DNA from: Sciurus carolinensis
Lineage: Eukaryota; Chordata; Mammalia; Rodentia; Sciuridae
Direction of reading: 5' to 3'
NCBI RefSeq assembly: GCF_902686445.1
Contig: NC_062213.1
Coordinates: 61,508,991 to 61,572,990 of the forward strand
DNA length: 64,000 nt
The position numbers and the translations under genes are program-made. The notes under the pieces are model-generated. The model ran no database searches. It was not told the origin of the DNA and saw nothing but the letters and a program-made list of their open reading frames with translations. Below, piece by piece: positions 11,724-22,351 of this stretch; position 1 is the stretch's first letter; every line of letters begins with the position of its first letter.

Positions 11724-12095
11724 TCAATTTCCCTGGGCTCATGTAACAAAGTACAGCAAACCAAGGGGTATAAACACCAGACACATGTTCTCACAGCTCT
11801 GGAGGCTGGAGCCAGGATCAAGGACCATTAAGGTTTCTGACCAGGCCTCACTTCCTGGGTTGTAAATGATACCTTCTTGCTGTGTTTCCAACATGGCTTC
11901 TTGTCTGTAGGCACAGGGAAAAAGAGAGTAAGCTCTGGTGGCTCCTCCTTGTCCTAATGAGTCCTATCAGAATAAGGGTCCCATCTTCATAACCTCATTT
12001 CACTTTAATTACCTCACTAAGTTCCAAATACAATCACATCAAGGGGTTACAGCTTAACCTATAAATTTGAGGGGAGACCACAATTCAGTCCCTAA
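11724..12095 (+). mobile_element. MLT1-type MaLR LTR
   Basis: The order matches MLT1: 'ctcatgtaacaaagtacagc', 'ttctcacagctctggaggct', 'tcttgctgtgtttccaacat', 'tcctatcagaataagggtcc', 'ttcactttaattacctcact', 'ccaaatacaatcacatcaag' and a terminal 'ccacaattcagtccctaaga'. It is nearly full length. Confidence 0.85.
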
Positions 12096-12139
12096 GAGAT
12101 GAAAATGAGGCCAAATTAAGATGAGTCAAGAATACTAAC

Positions 12140-12334
12140 TAGCCAGGCATGGTGGTACATTCCAGTAATCCCAGCAATTTGGGAGGCTGAGCCAAAGGGA
12201 TTGTAAATTCAAGGCCAGCCTCAGCAACTTAGAGAGATCCTGTCTCAAAATAAAAAATAAAAGGGCTGGGGATGTGGCTCAGTGATAGAACACCCAGGGT
12301 TCAACCCCAGCACTGAAAAAAATAAATAAGTAAA
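12140..12334 (+). mobile_element. B1-ID composite SINE
   Basis: B1-like 'agccaggcatggtggtacat' and 'ctcagcaacttagagagatc', then 'aagggctggggatgtggctc' and 'agggttcaaccccagcactg', ending in an A/TAAA tail. Confidence 0.94.
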
Positions 12335-12944
12335 GGAGATGAACATCTACTGTTCAACTGTCAATGGAGGGAAGATATTAGATATTCCAATAGTGGATAT
12401 GAAAATGTTTTTCAAGGGAAATATCATTTTCATTCTTCTTGTCTATAAAATAAGGACTATTTTCTAGGAGCCTTTTCAGACTAATAGTGGATGATTACTG
12501 GCTACATTTTAGAAGATTACTGTCTTAGAATTTCTTACTCTATCTGAGATAAAGCCTATGATGTAACACCACCAAAAGAGAGAAAATTTGTAAGGATCAT
12601 TGGTTTTTTTAATTCTAAAAGAGTTAGTTAAATAGAGCAGCTTCCACCAAGAGCCCTAAGACCCTACTCTAGTTCTTAAGCAGCATTGTCACTTAACATT
12701 GAAACAAAATAAGATGTATCTGTGAGATTAAGGAAAAATTTCCTATGCTTCTGCCCTGGTTGGTTTGCAACACAAAGGGTATCTGGGGACATTTTTCTGA
12801 AGGCTTATTTATATCGAGTTTCCAAAAGAAATTTTGTTCTTCTGGTTTTTGTTTTTTTTTTTAACTCTGTTCAGTAAAATGTGAATTGATAAGCAGGACT
12901 GAATCCCAAAGAGCCAGAGCTGGCAAAAAAAAAATCATTCATTC
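12335..12944. other. No recognised feature
   Basis: Apparently unique AT-rich sequence with short T runs (12604, 12849). Confidence 0.5.
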
Positions 12945-13022
12945 CAACTGTCTCACATCACAGATAAGGAAACCAAAGCCGGAGGTAAACACTAACTGAC
13001 TGGCCTGGCACCACAGAGCTAC
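12945..13022 (-). mobile_element. MIR fragment, antisense
   Basis: 'acatcacagataaggaaacc' followed by 'ggcctggcaccacagagcta' resembles the inverted MIR core. It is short and diverged. Confidence 0.5.
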
Positions 13023-13139
13023 TTATTGGGAAAGCTCACTGGACACAAATAAGAAATGAGTTTTAGAGATTTTTAAGGAAAAATCATAACTACTCTAAAA
13101 TGTAATGATTTTACAGTACTTGACATGTCCCTGGCACTG

Positions 13140-13308
13140 TTGAAAGTCAGTTTCTCAGACATTAATGTGCATAGGAAGCATGTAAGGATCTTATCAAAAT
13201 GTAGCTTCTGATATCGTACGTTTGGGCCAGGCCTGAAATTCTGCATTTCTAGCAAGCCCCCAGGAACTGTTGATGATGATGGTCTGAAGACGGCACTTTG
13301 AGTAGCAG
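13140..13308 (+). mobile_element. MER5A-type hAT-Charlie MITE
   Basis: Blocks 'ttaatgtgcataggaagcat', 'ggatcttatcaaaatgtagc', 'gggccaggcctgaaattctg', 'catttctagcaagcccccag' and 'cactttgagtagcaggtgtc' follow the MER5A consensus in order. This is a non-autonomous DNA transposon, inactive and old. Confidence 0.85.
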
Positions 13309-13314
13309 GTGTCC

Positions 13315-13520
13315 AAGTACTTTATAAATATTATATCTTTTATTTTCCAAAATTACCCTATCACAGATACAGGACTATGGTTACCCTCATTTTACAGCGG
13401 AGGAAACTAAGGCACAGGAAAATTAAGTGACTTGCCTCAGGTCACACAGCTAGGAAGGGCCAGTTCCAGGATTTGCACCCAGATAGACTAACTCTTAGCC
13501 TGTGCTCTTAACTATTACCT
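13315..13520 (-). mobile_element. MIR SINE, antisense, nearly full length
   Basis: Reading the plus strand: 'ttaccctcattttacagcgg', 'aggaaactaaggcacaggaa', 'aattaagtgacttgcctcag', 'gtcacacagctaggaagggc', 'atttgcacccagatagacta'. This is the inverse of the MIR body with its conserved core well preserved. Confidence 0.93.
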
Positions 13521-13946
13521 TACCCTTAAGTTCTTAAAAGCAATCCATGATAATCTCCAGGCTTACACATATCCACTTTCAAGGCTGGGTCATTAAGACT
13601 GTACTTTAAGTATGCCGCCATTCAAATAATGATCATGAAAACTATTTTAAACAAAATATCTGAATACAAAATACATCAGGCCAGGTCAGGCCAGGCCCTT
13701 GGATTACCCAGCTCCACCACTCAAGTAGGAACTGGTGTACTCATGCCTGCAGTCATGGGAAAGGTGGGCTCTTCCTCCCTACCCCCATCTTTTCACAGAA
13801 ACTGCCCCCAAGGGAATCTTCGCCATCACCTTTACCCCAACAACAAACATTTTAGAAAGGGAGGTCTTGATGGGATGAAAGTTTGATAGAAAATAAGTCA
13901 GTTCGGAGGAGCAAGACAGCTGGCCACTTGCCACATCCACAGCTTT
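13521..13946. other. No recognised feature
   Basis: About 425 bases between the MIR and the L2, without recognised repeat or coding content. Confidence 0.5.
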
Positions 13947-15330
13947 CTTTCATTCATCCAACAAACATGCATTGAGAGCTCACTGTATGCTGCATACCAC
14001 GCTAGGCATTGGGATATAAAACACACAACAGCCCCTGCTCCCGTGAAGATTATATTTAAGTGGGGCAGACTGGCAATTTTTTAAAAGCATTAAAAATGCA
14101 TATTATATAGTGTTGTACTAGATAAGTGGGGTCAGGAGTGCTGGGGGAGGGGAAGAGATTGCAATGTTAGGTTAAGGTCACCAAGGTGGCCTCCAGCAAG
14201 GAATGACACTAGAGAAAGGGTTAGGAAGTGAGGGAATTAATTACACACATGTCTGGGGAAGAACATTCCAGGCAGACAGAACACCAGGTGCTAAGGCCCT
14301 AAAATGGAAACACGTCTGGAATGTTTGAGGAACAGCAAAGAGGCCACTGTATCTGGAGTGTATGAGTGATGGGGAGAGTGATGTGGGGGGAGGAAGTCAG
14401 AGAGGTAAAGGGTAAGGGAAAGGAACAGCTCATATTGTCCTTTCACACTTAGTAATATTAAGCTTTGCCTTTACTCAAGGAAATGGAGTTACTGGAGGGT
14501 TTGTAGCAGAGAAGTTACTCTATCTGATCAATGTATTTTAAAAACCCTTCTGGCAACTGAATGGAGAACAAGGATAGGAATTTGGAAACTAGCTAAAGGC
14601 AATTGCAACCATCCAAGTTGGGATGTTGGTGAATTAGACTATGGTAGTAACAATGGAGACAGAAGTGGTAGTAAGACTCCAAAGAGAAGAATTTCTTGGA
14701 GGAGTAAATGTGGAATGTGAGTGAAAGAGAAGAGTCAGGGATGTTTCTATGGCATTTGGCTTAAGCATTTAGAAAAATGAGGTTGTCTTTAACTGAGGTG
14801 CAGAAGAATATAAGGATAACCCACTTGGAGGAAAGACCCCAGGTTCAGTTTTGGACATGTGAAACTGCAAATGTTGGACATGGAAACAATAGTTGGCTCA
14901 ACGAATCTGGAATTCAGGCACAGGTGCAAGCTGGACATGGACATGTGGGCGTTGTCAGTACATGCCACCATATGACCAGACGGGATCGCCAAAGGACTGG
15001 GTAAGGTAGAGAAACAGAAGTGCTCTCGTGGCTAAGTCCTAGATATGTCAGTGAAAAGAGAAGGACACGTCTGGGAAGATGTGGCCAGTGAGGCAGGAAG
15101 AAAGCAGGAAAGTGTGGGGTCTTGGAAATCAAGAGAAGAAAGTGTTTGCTGGAGGAGAGAGACAGCAACTGTGTTGTTACTGCTCAAAGGTCAGGAACAC
15201 AAAGACAGACCTGTCTGTTGGATTTAGGAAGGTAGAGACCATGGGCCACCTTCAGAGATTTTTTTTTTTTTTTAAACCTACAGGAAGAATAAGAAAGCAT
15301 CAACGATCAAAAGAGAAAAGGGACATAGTG
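13947..15330 (-). mobile_element. L2 LINE, antisense, 3' end through reverse-transcriptase region
   Basis: At the left, 'ttcattcatccaacaaacat' and 'gcattgagagctcactgtat' are the reverse of the L2 3' terminus. Landmarks continue in L2 order: 'gaagaacattccaggcagac', 'ggcaactgaatggagaacaa', 'agagaagagtcagggatgtt', 'ccaggttcagttttggacat', and finally 'ggaaatcaagagaagaaagt' / 'aactgtgttgttactgctca', the inverse of the RT segment encoding the AAFDTVDH-type block. It is full of stops and indels, so no protein is made. A poly(T) run at 15260 is secondary. At about 1.4 kb this is a long L2 remnant. Confidence 0.82.
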
Positions 15331-16460
15331 CCTGGCCTTCAAGGTTTAGGGAAGAAAAGAGGAAGAAGCAACAGTGCCTTTGGCATTTAAGAGACACACT
15401 TGTGTATGCCAAGCTGAGATGTTCCTGTGCGTGCGTAAGCCTTCATTTTCTCATGACTCAACAGATTATGCTGCTAACTTACTCTTTGTTCTCTCTTCAA
15501 CTCTGTCCTGAATCAAGCTTAATCTTTTAAGTGGGAGAAAAAAAATAAAAGGTCACCTACCAGCAATTAAGCCATCACTCCCTCGAAACCTGGACTCAAT
15601 TCACTACATGAAAGGGATGCTTACCACAATCCTCTTCAATTTGAAATTCATTGTTCCAACAATGGATTTTTGGTTTTGATGTTGCTGCCACACCTTTGGA
15701 AGAACAATATTGGGAAATGCACAGTGTTTGTTTCTCAGTATTCAACCCAAGGGGGCCAGACTTCTGTGGTCAAGGACAAACTTGCTCTTTCTATCATCAC
15801 ACACTTCGTCTCCCGTAAATCATCTCCTATCACCAGCATTCCTGCCAAGTTACCCATTTAGAACTGTCTCTTTCTTTTTCACACAAAGCCATATGTGAAT
15901 GCAAAAGAGATGATATACTTAAACCCATCCGTTTTTTTACCTCAAAAACGGAAGGTCTGCCTCAAAAATTCCTGAACAGTACCATATAACTCATTAGCAG
16001 TTACCAGTTATATTTTCCCCAATTAAACTAGAAGATAAAATGTATTTTAGGGACATGCCTAAGACTTTATACTTACATGGGTGACCTTCTGCTTTGTTTC
16101 AGCTCAATGGAAAGAACGATTATTGACTCCCATGGCTAGAATATAGAAAGTTTTCAGTAAAACCTTATGGTTTAAGCTTCTTCAATTTTAAAAATAACAA
16201 TAATTCAACCTTGTAGATCACCTTTGTAGCATGTTGAAAAGGGAGCACTGTGAAGAAAATGTATAATGTTAAGGAAAGATATTTAAACAACTTAAAAGTG
16301 TTTCAAATATTATCCATTTGTTAAAGGAGAGCCATCTACGGGGCTATTCGCACAGAATGGCACTGTTTGTATTTAAGCATGAGGGAGGAAAGCTCATGAG
16401 TTCACTAAGTCCATTTCCACCAGTTTTCCAAACTTAAGAAATGTTGTTGTTACTGCAGAA

Positions 16461-16461
<1 letters not shown>
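15331..16461. other. No recognised feature
   Basis: About 1.1 kb after the L2. No recognised repeat, no convincing coding frame. Confidence 0.45.

Positions 16462-16494
<33 letters not shown>
16462..16494. repeat. (CA)n microsatellite
   Basis: About 16 uninterrupted CA units. Confidence 0.97.
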
Positions 16495-16498
<4 letters not shown>

Positions 16499-16592
16499 CT
16501 GCAGTCACACCAGTATATATAAACAATTTACCATCCCACACATTTTATTTGCCAACACCCACACCCCACCAGCAAGTAGATTTCCCAGATTT

Positions 16593-16617
16593 AAAAAAAA
16601 AAAAAAAAAAAAAAAAA
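16593..16617. repeat. Poly(A) run
   Basis: An uninterrupted run of about 25 A. No element body was recognised directly upstream, so it could be the remnant of a retroposon tail. Confidence 0.9.
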
Positions 16618-17289
16618 TCCTTGGTCCTTTCTTTTGGTCCACAACAACAGCTTCCTCTAAACATGAGTCATAAATGGACTACTCCCCAAACTGCTTTTTC
16701 ATAATTATTAATTATAATTTTAGCAGTATAAAATTAAAAGGAAAAAAAATATTTCTTGCTTGACTAAGTAACCTATAAAAGAGATCTGCCTCTTCCCCAT
16801 GCCGGCAAATTTCATCACAGAGAAGAAATGATCAGAATCTGTGCTTAAAAAACATACACCAAGATTCATTTACAAAACTCAAAATAATAATATGCTTTCT
16901 TAAAATATTATTTTTAGACATTGGGTTGTATAAGCAACCTGCTGAAGATGAAATTTGAAGGCAACTCCTCACAAGATATAAGCATGAGAGGCATATATTA
17001 AGACTCTTACCAGCCCAGGACCAGCAGATGATGAAATCTGACAGATTGGCTGGCATTATCTCCCCATTCTGGGTGCTTGTCTCATGCAATCTGCTCCCAC
17101 GGGGCTGAGCCATTGCCTTGTTCTAAAAACATCAACCACACACACACACCTCCGATCCTGGAAACTGAAGAACTCTACACTGTGGTAAACATTTGTTCTC
17201 TGAAGTTTTCTTCACTAAACTTTAGGATTCATATTTACCACATGTTAACAATGTACCAAATGCACAACATTCAGAAAATTCCCTCCATT
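16618..17289. other. No recognised feature
   Basis: About 670 bases without a recognised repeat or coding signal. Confidence 0.45.
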
Positions 17290-17395
17290 ACTATCCACAA
17301 TAGTTCAAAAATATTTGTTCAACAAAACTCTATTGAGCACCTGCTATGCCTCAGGCACTGTGGCAGATATTTAAGATGTAAAGCTGAATCAGACA
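17290..17395 (-). mobile_element. L2 3' end, antisense
   Basis: 'atatttgttcaacaaaactc', 'tattgagcacctgctatgcc' and 'tcaggcactgtggcagatat' are the inverse of the L2 terminus. Confidence 0.85.
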
Positions 17396-17412
17396 CACAC
17401 ACACTCTCTCAA

Positions 17413-17455
17413 TAGAGAGAGAGAGAGATGAATAGATATAGATATACATACATCA
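17413..17455. repeat. (GA)n / (GATA)-like low-complexity run
   Basis: A short GA run passes into ATAGATAT-type repeats. Confidence 0.85.
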
Positions 17456-17517
17456 TTTTTATATATTTTGGCCTTTTCTATACCATTTTATAATTATAAT
17501 AAATAAATGCACACACG

Positions 17518-17595
17518 TGTATTCTGAGACTTGAACACAGGACTTCGTATGTGCTAGGCAAGTGCTCCAATACTGGGCTATATCCCTAGTCCATG
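17518..17595 (-). mobile_element. ID SINE, antisense, diverged
   Basis: The plus strand reads 'gagacttgaacacaggactt' ... 'gtgctaggcaagtgctccaa' ... 'gggctatatccctagtcc', the inverse of an ID. Several box positions are mutated. Confidence 0.8.
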
Positions 17596-17899
17596 GTCCT
17601 CTCTTAAATGAGATTGGTGTGTATGTAAAAAATAATGTCACAAATAAAATGCAAACAGTGGAGAAAATGGAGAAAAGAAGGGAAAAATGGGAGAAAAGAA
17701 GGCAGTGTACTCCTTCTACCTGGAGATGAAGAAAGGCTGAGTTTGCATCTGGGCCTGGCCCACTGAGGGATTCACTGAGCAAAAAAGGGCAGAAAAATGT
17801 TCTAGACACACTAAAGCACTGAGACCTACCTAGGAAACTGAAAACCTAGAATGAAAAGAGAAAGAGTACAGAGGCAACTGAGATGAATGACAGGTGGGG

Positions 17900-18400
17900 T
17901 GGGAGGGGTTCTGAATGCCATGCTTATACTTGATACTAAGGCAATAAGAAACCATGAATGACTTTTAACCAAGGAAGAGCAATCAAATCAAATTATATAA
18001 TTATCATGGCAGAGTTTGGGGGATGAATTGAAACAGGCTGAGCAAATGAGAACTTGAAGTGGAGCTGTAGCAGTAGAGAGAAGGAGGTAATAGCTATTCC
18101 AGAAATGATACGGGCAGGACTCCAGGACCTTTGATTCCAGATGTGAAAAAGAGGGAGGAGGACACAAGGAATTCAGTGACAGGTGAGATGGATGCTCATG
18201 ATCGAGCAATGGGAATGCAGGTTCAGGGAAGAAGCAAACTCATCATTCACTATTTAGTGGGTTGCCTAGGAGAGTAGAAGACAGGGGCTCTTAAGCCAAG
18301 AGCCATCGATGCTAAAGTTGAAGTCAGCCTGATGCTTACAGGAGATAGTTAGAAGAGAAATGACAGCCCTGGGAGTCAGTGGATGTGACAGAGAGACCTG
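17900..18400 (-). mobile_element. Probable L2 fragment, antisense
   Basis: The purine-rich text with 'accatgaatgacttttaacc' and 'atcatggcagagtttggggg', then 'gtagcagtagagagaaggag' and 'tgatgcttacaggagatagt', follows the spacing of the inverse L2 body as at 13.9-15.3 kb. The match is weak and its limits are uncertain. Confidence 0.4.
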
Positions 18401-19387
18401 GATGTCAACATGTATGGCAGCTTGTATGGAATAGCATAATCCAACAGGATTGAGGGCACCTCGGGGGTAGATGTTTTGGGATGAGCAATTCCAGGCCCTT
18501 TCTCCCTAAAGCCAGATACTCTTTTTCCAGTGTTGCCTTCAGCTAGAGGGCACCATGATAATACAGGGGCTCTGTTGGAAGCCTGTGGGAAAACAAGTTC
18601 TTCTCTGTTAAAGGAACATAGTTGGTGCATCCTCCTTCTATTCTCCTTAAATGAGAAAATGATGACTTAATGTTCTTTGAGCCAGCTTGTCACCAACAAC
18701 GTAACCAAAAGCTAATACATAAATGGTGACAGAAGGTACAAAGAGAAAACTCCACTTTCCTACCTGAGACTATAAGCAGCTTTTAGACTGGGCCCACAGA
18801 ATGGCAGTAATGTTAGAGGGAAATCAGGCTTTAAATGAATCCAGAGGAAGGGAGCTTATTCTAAGGAAAGGATGAGAACAGGAAATGTGCCTGGCTATTT
18901 CCCCCAGCTCGATGCCTGATATGGAGTAGGCAAACACCATGCATTTCCTAATCAACAAATATTGAGTATGGATTAGTGGAAGGACTTGAAGAAAAGCCAA
19001 AAGAGCAGGGTGGACAGAACTGAGCCAGATGGGAACAGAGCAGGCTGGTCAGTTAGAAGAGTCTGTGCTCAGGAGTCTCTGACCACAGCAATGTGGGAAG
19101 GGACTGCTAGCTGAAGGGGTGGAGGGATAGGCAGGCTAACTGCTTCCTGCAGTTACAGGCTCCAGGCTCCAGGCTCCAGGCAAGAAAAGGCAGAAAGACT
19201 GCTTTCTTGAAGAGGAAACAATCTGAAGTCAATATATTCCCTGGGTCCTTTACAGGTCCACTGGCAGAGGTGTAGTCAAGGCCTTATATTTCAGGAGTTC
19301 TAACTATACCATCAAGACAGTGAAAGAACAGTTTTGTCCTCAGAAACCCACAGCCATAAATTCTACGTAGGGGACACAAACCATCTT
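18401..19387. other. No recognised feature
   Basis: About 1 kb. A small three-unit tandem of CTCCAGG lies at about 19160-19180. Nothing else was recognised. Confidence 0.45.
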
Positions 19388-19607
19388 TATTTTTGTTTTG
19401 TTTTGTTTTTTAGTACCGGGAATTGAACCCAGGGGCTCTCAACCTCTGAGCTATCTCTATCCCTTTTTATTTTTTATTTTAAGACAGGATGTCACCAAGC
19501 TGCTTAGGACCTTACTAAGTTGCTGATGCTGGCCTCAAGCTTGTGATCCTCCTGCCTCAGCCTCCCCAGTGGCTGGGATTACAGGCATGTGCTGCCATAC
19601 CCAGCAC
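19388..19607 (-). mobile_element. B1-ID composite SINE, antisense
   Basis: A T/G-rich tail, then 'gtaccgggaattgaacccag' (ID part, inverted) and 'gatcctcctgcctcagcctc', 'ggctgggattacaggcatgt' (B1-like part, inverted). Confidence 0.94.
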
Positions 19608-19634
19608 AAAAAAATCTTGTGAGACAGAGTTTAC

Positions 19635-19866
19635 TCAGTCCAACTCAGAAGGCAGCCGTGGCTCCACAACAAAATCTTGGATCTTCTGCTTCTTCAGGAC
19701 TAACATGTCTGGATTTAATCGATAAGAATTGAAGTTGGGCACTGGACAAGAAAGAACCAACCACTTCAGTGTTCCAAAGGATGCAATCTTGCTCAAGGTG
19801 GTACTGCTTGGAGAAGCTTTCTGGAAGCTGGAGAAAGCCATTGGCAGAAGGCACTTCCATCTGAAA
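19635..19866 (-). pseudogene. Possible degraded coding fragment, unidentified
   Basis: On the minus strand a frame of at least 68 codons ends at a TGA at 19635-19637. Its last part has a protein-like composition (NFNSYRLNPDMLVLKKQKIQ, then DFVVEPRLPSELD). A TTTTCAG acceptor-like sequence lies just upstream near 19867. The parent family was not recognised, and the overlapping frame of 149 codons on the same strand shows that open frames here can be accidental. It may be a processed pseudogene, a lone terminal exon, or chance. Confidence 0.2.
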
Positions 19867-20814
19867 AGTGTTCCCAGAACTTCCTAGGAAAACTCTCAGC
19901 CTCCTTAATTTTACTGCAGCCCATTTCCTCCTTGCACACTTACTTCTCTTCCTACATGACTCCTGCCAGTACTTCCACCTCCCTACACAAATTCGATAAA
20001 GGAAAAAAATTTTAATGATACTGCTTGTGGTCTTTTTGCAAATAGCAGCCAAAATGCACGTATTGAAAATAACATATATATGCCAGAATCGCATGGAGAA
20101 GGAAATAAAGTAAAATTGTCATCACGCGTTGAAAGCATCTACAGCATGTGGGTACTGCTCTGTTTCCAATACTGGGTTTGTTTTTTTTTTTTTAATCATT
20201 TAAATAATATCTAAATGTTCCACTTAAGGAAGAATGACATTTTCAAGTGTTAGTTTCATACATTATAATTCCAAGAGAGTCCTACCAAATTGCTGGAGAA
20301 ACTAATCTAATTTTCAGTAGACCAACCATATATTCCAGTTAAAATCCTTTGATCTACATCAGTAAGTCTCACACAAAACTAGTGGGGACAAAACCCTTAA
20401 AAGATGCAGCGCCACCTATTGACCATACACTAAAAATACAGTATGAGGTCCAGCATATTCAGATTCATGTCCTTGAGACACATAATTTACTTCATATGAA
20501 CTGACCTTTAATGTTTTGATGGATTTAGTAGAAGCACAGTGAAGATAAACACTATTAAACTTTGTCAAGGTATTCTACCTCCATTCTTTTAATGTTGTAT
20601 ATCCTACAAATGTATTACAAGAAAGCCTATTGTTATATATTTGTATTCACTTGCTGATTCATTAAATGCCAATTACTAAGCAACTATATAAGCTAGAGCA
20701 TGTGTCTGACAATAGGATTACAGTGGTAAATAAAACTGATCTAAACCCTGACCCTTTTAGAGCTTCTGGAGTCTGACCACTTCCACTGTGAACAACTTAG
20801 TCAAAGCCATTTGC
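19867..20814. other. No recognised feature
   Basis: AT-rich sequence with a T run at 20170-20183. No repeat family was recognised. Confidence 0.45.
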
Positions 20815-21520
20815 ATTATTGTAAGACCCTCCTGAATGGTCATCTGCTTTCATCTTTATGCCTCTAAATTCTCTTCCTAATGGAACACATAGGGAGTCCT
20901 TTAAAGTTTAAGTCACATCAGGAGATTTCTCCACTCTAAACCCTAATCCAGAGTAAAATTCGAGGTCCTTACTATATGGAATCTGGCCTCCAGTCCCCAA
21001 CCTATTCACTCCCTCAGCCCCCAATAACCCACACCAACCATTCTGGCCTCACTGATCTTCCTCAAACTTGAAAAGACTCAGGGCCTCTACACTTGTTATT
21101 CCCTCTCCTGGATCCTTATCCTTCAAATACCTACATGGCTCACTCCCTCTCTCCAAGTCTTTGCTCACATAACATTTTATCCACAGGGCCTTTGAAACTC
21201 CTGCCGTAAAATAGCCCCCTCACCCACCTTGCACTCCTATCCTTCCTGACCCCACTTTCCTTTTCTCCAGGGCATATATCACCATCTGGCACGCTGTTGG
21301 CAAATATTTGCCTCTTTGCTTATTGTTATCTTTTCCAACTGAAGTACAAGTGAAGTCAGGGACTTTGATTACTTTGTAATCTCCAGAGGCCTAAAAAGTG
21401 AGAGTCACCCTTTCTCCCAAATAAATCTCACTCACTAGCCCTATGTATCCCTTGCTGAAAGGAGCAGACTTGGATGTCTGACGAATAAATGACAAGCCCC
21501 TAGTGGACAGCAAGCCAAAA
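20815..21520 (+). mobile_element. L2 LINE 3' region
   Basis: Landmarks in L2 order: 'tttaagtcacatcaggagat', 'cctaatccagagtaaaattc', 'aaaagactcagggcctctac', 'ctctccaagtctttgctcac', 'ggcatatatcaccatctggc' and a 3' end with AATAAA near 21485. The 3' limit abuts an LTR at 21530. Confidence 0.82.
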
Positions 21521-21529
21521 AGACGTAAG

Positions 21530-22026
21530 TGTCACGAGAGTGCTGCACCAAGGAGATAAGACACCATCTGGACCAAAATTGGAAACAAGCCAAGAAGAAG
21601 GGTATATAAACTCCCCCTCTCAGACAGCTCCTCGGCTCAGCCCAGATCCCCTGACGAATCCACGTCAGCCAGGTTCACGAGCCCCACCGATCATCCTCCG
21701 TGGAGACTGCCAAGACCTCCGCTGCTCTGATGGCTTCATGGCCAGCGGAGCCTGCCTGTCCTAGATTCCCAGACCATCGACCGGAAGAAGTTTCGAGACC
21801 AGTCGTTGTCTTCCCTCCAACTAAGATAACGTCGCATTCGGGGTCGTGGAACCGACAAGGCAGAGAGGACTTTGGACTATTTGATTGGGGTGTGTTATTT
21901 GCCATACGATTTGATTGATGTGTGATATTAGGAATATTAAGGTTTGTGTTATCCCGAGTGTATCAATTAAAGCCAATTTGTTTTGGAACCAAATTCTAGT
22001 CACTCGCCTCTCTGCCGCTCGCGACA
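21530..22026 (+). mobile_element. Solo ERV LTR with inverted TG...CA termini
   Basis: The segment begins TGTCACGAG and ends CTCGCGACA, which are inverse complements except for one base, as expected of LTR ends. A TATATAAA box lies at 21603-21610 and an ATTAAA signal at 21966-21971, followed by 55 bases of U5-like sequence. It is unusually CpG-rich for this window, suggesting a relatively young or promoter-active origin. The U3 before the TATA box is only about 70 bases, short for an ERV, so the element may be deleted or of an uncommon type. No matching TSD was seen: flanks are CGTAAG and CTTGCC. Subfamily unknown. Confidence 0.65.
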
Positions 22027-22259
22027 CTTGCCCACCTCTTTTTCTCTTTCTCTCCCCCACACCAAGGACCCTGATTCCTGAGGACAGAAATGAACCAAGT
22101 ACAGGAAGCCCTCATAACCAATTGCCTGGTCTATAACAAAGAGCTAGTCCTATGTGTGTTTTGGGGCAGAGCTGCTTGATGGATATGCTCCATGCCCACA
22201 AGGGCCCTGATTTTGGTTTGGAGGTATTTAGTCATCAATTCAAAATTTTAATAATTTTT

Positions 22260-22341
22260 TGGGGGGATGCTGGAGATTGAACCCAGGACCTTATGCTTAC
22301 AAGGCAAGCACTCTACCGACTGAGCTATCTCCCCAGCCCCC
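22260..22341 (-). mobile_element. ID SINE, antisense, with TSD
   Basis: The inverted ID body ('tggagattgaacccaggacc', 'gcaagcactctaccgactga') is flanked by AATAATTTTT at 22250-22259 and 22342-22351. It belongs to the 'cttgtaagcataagg' subfamily group. Confidence 0.95.
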
Positions 22342-22351
22342 AATAATTTTT

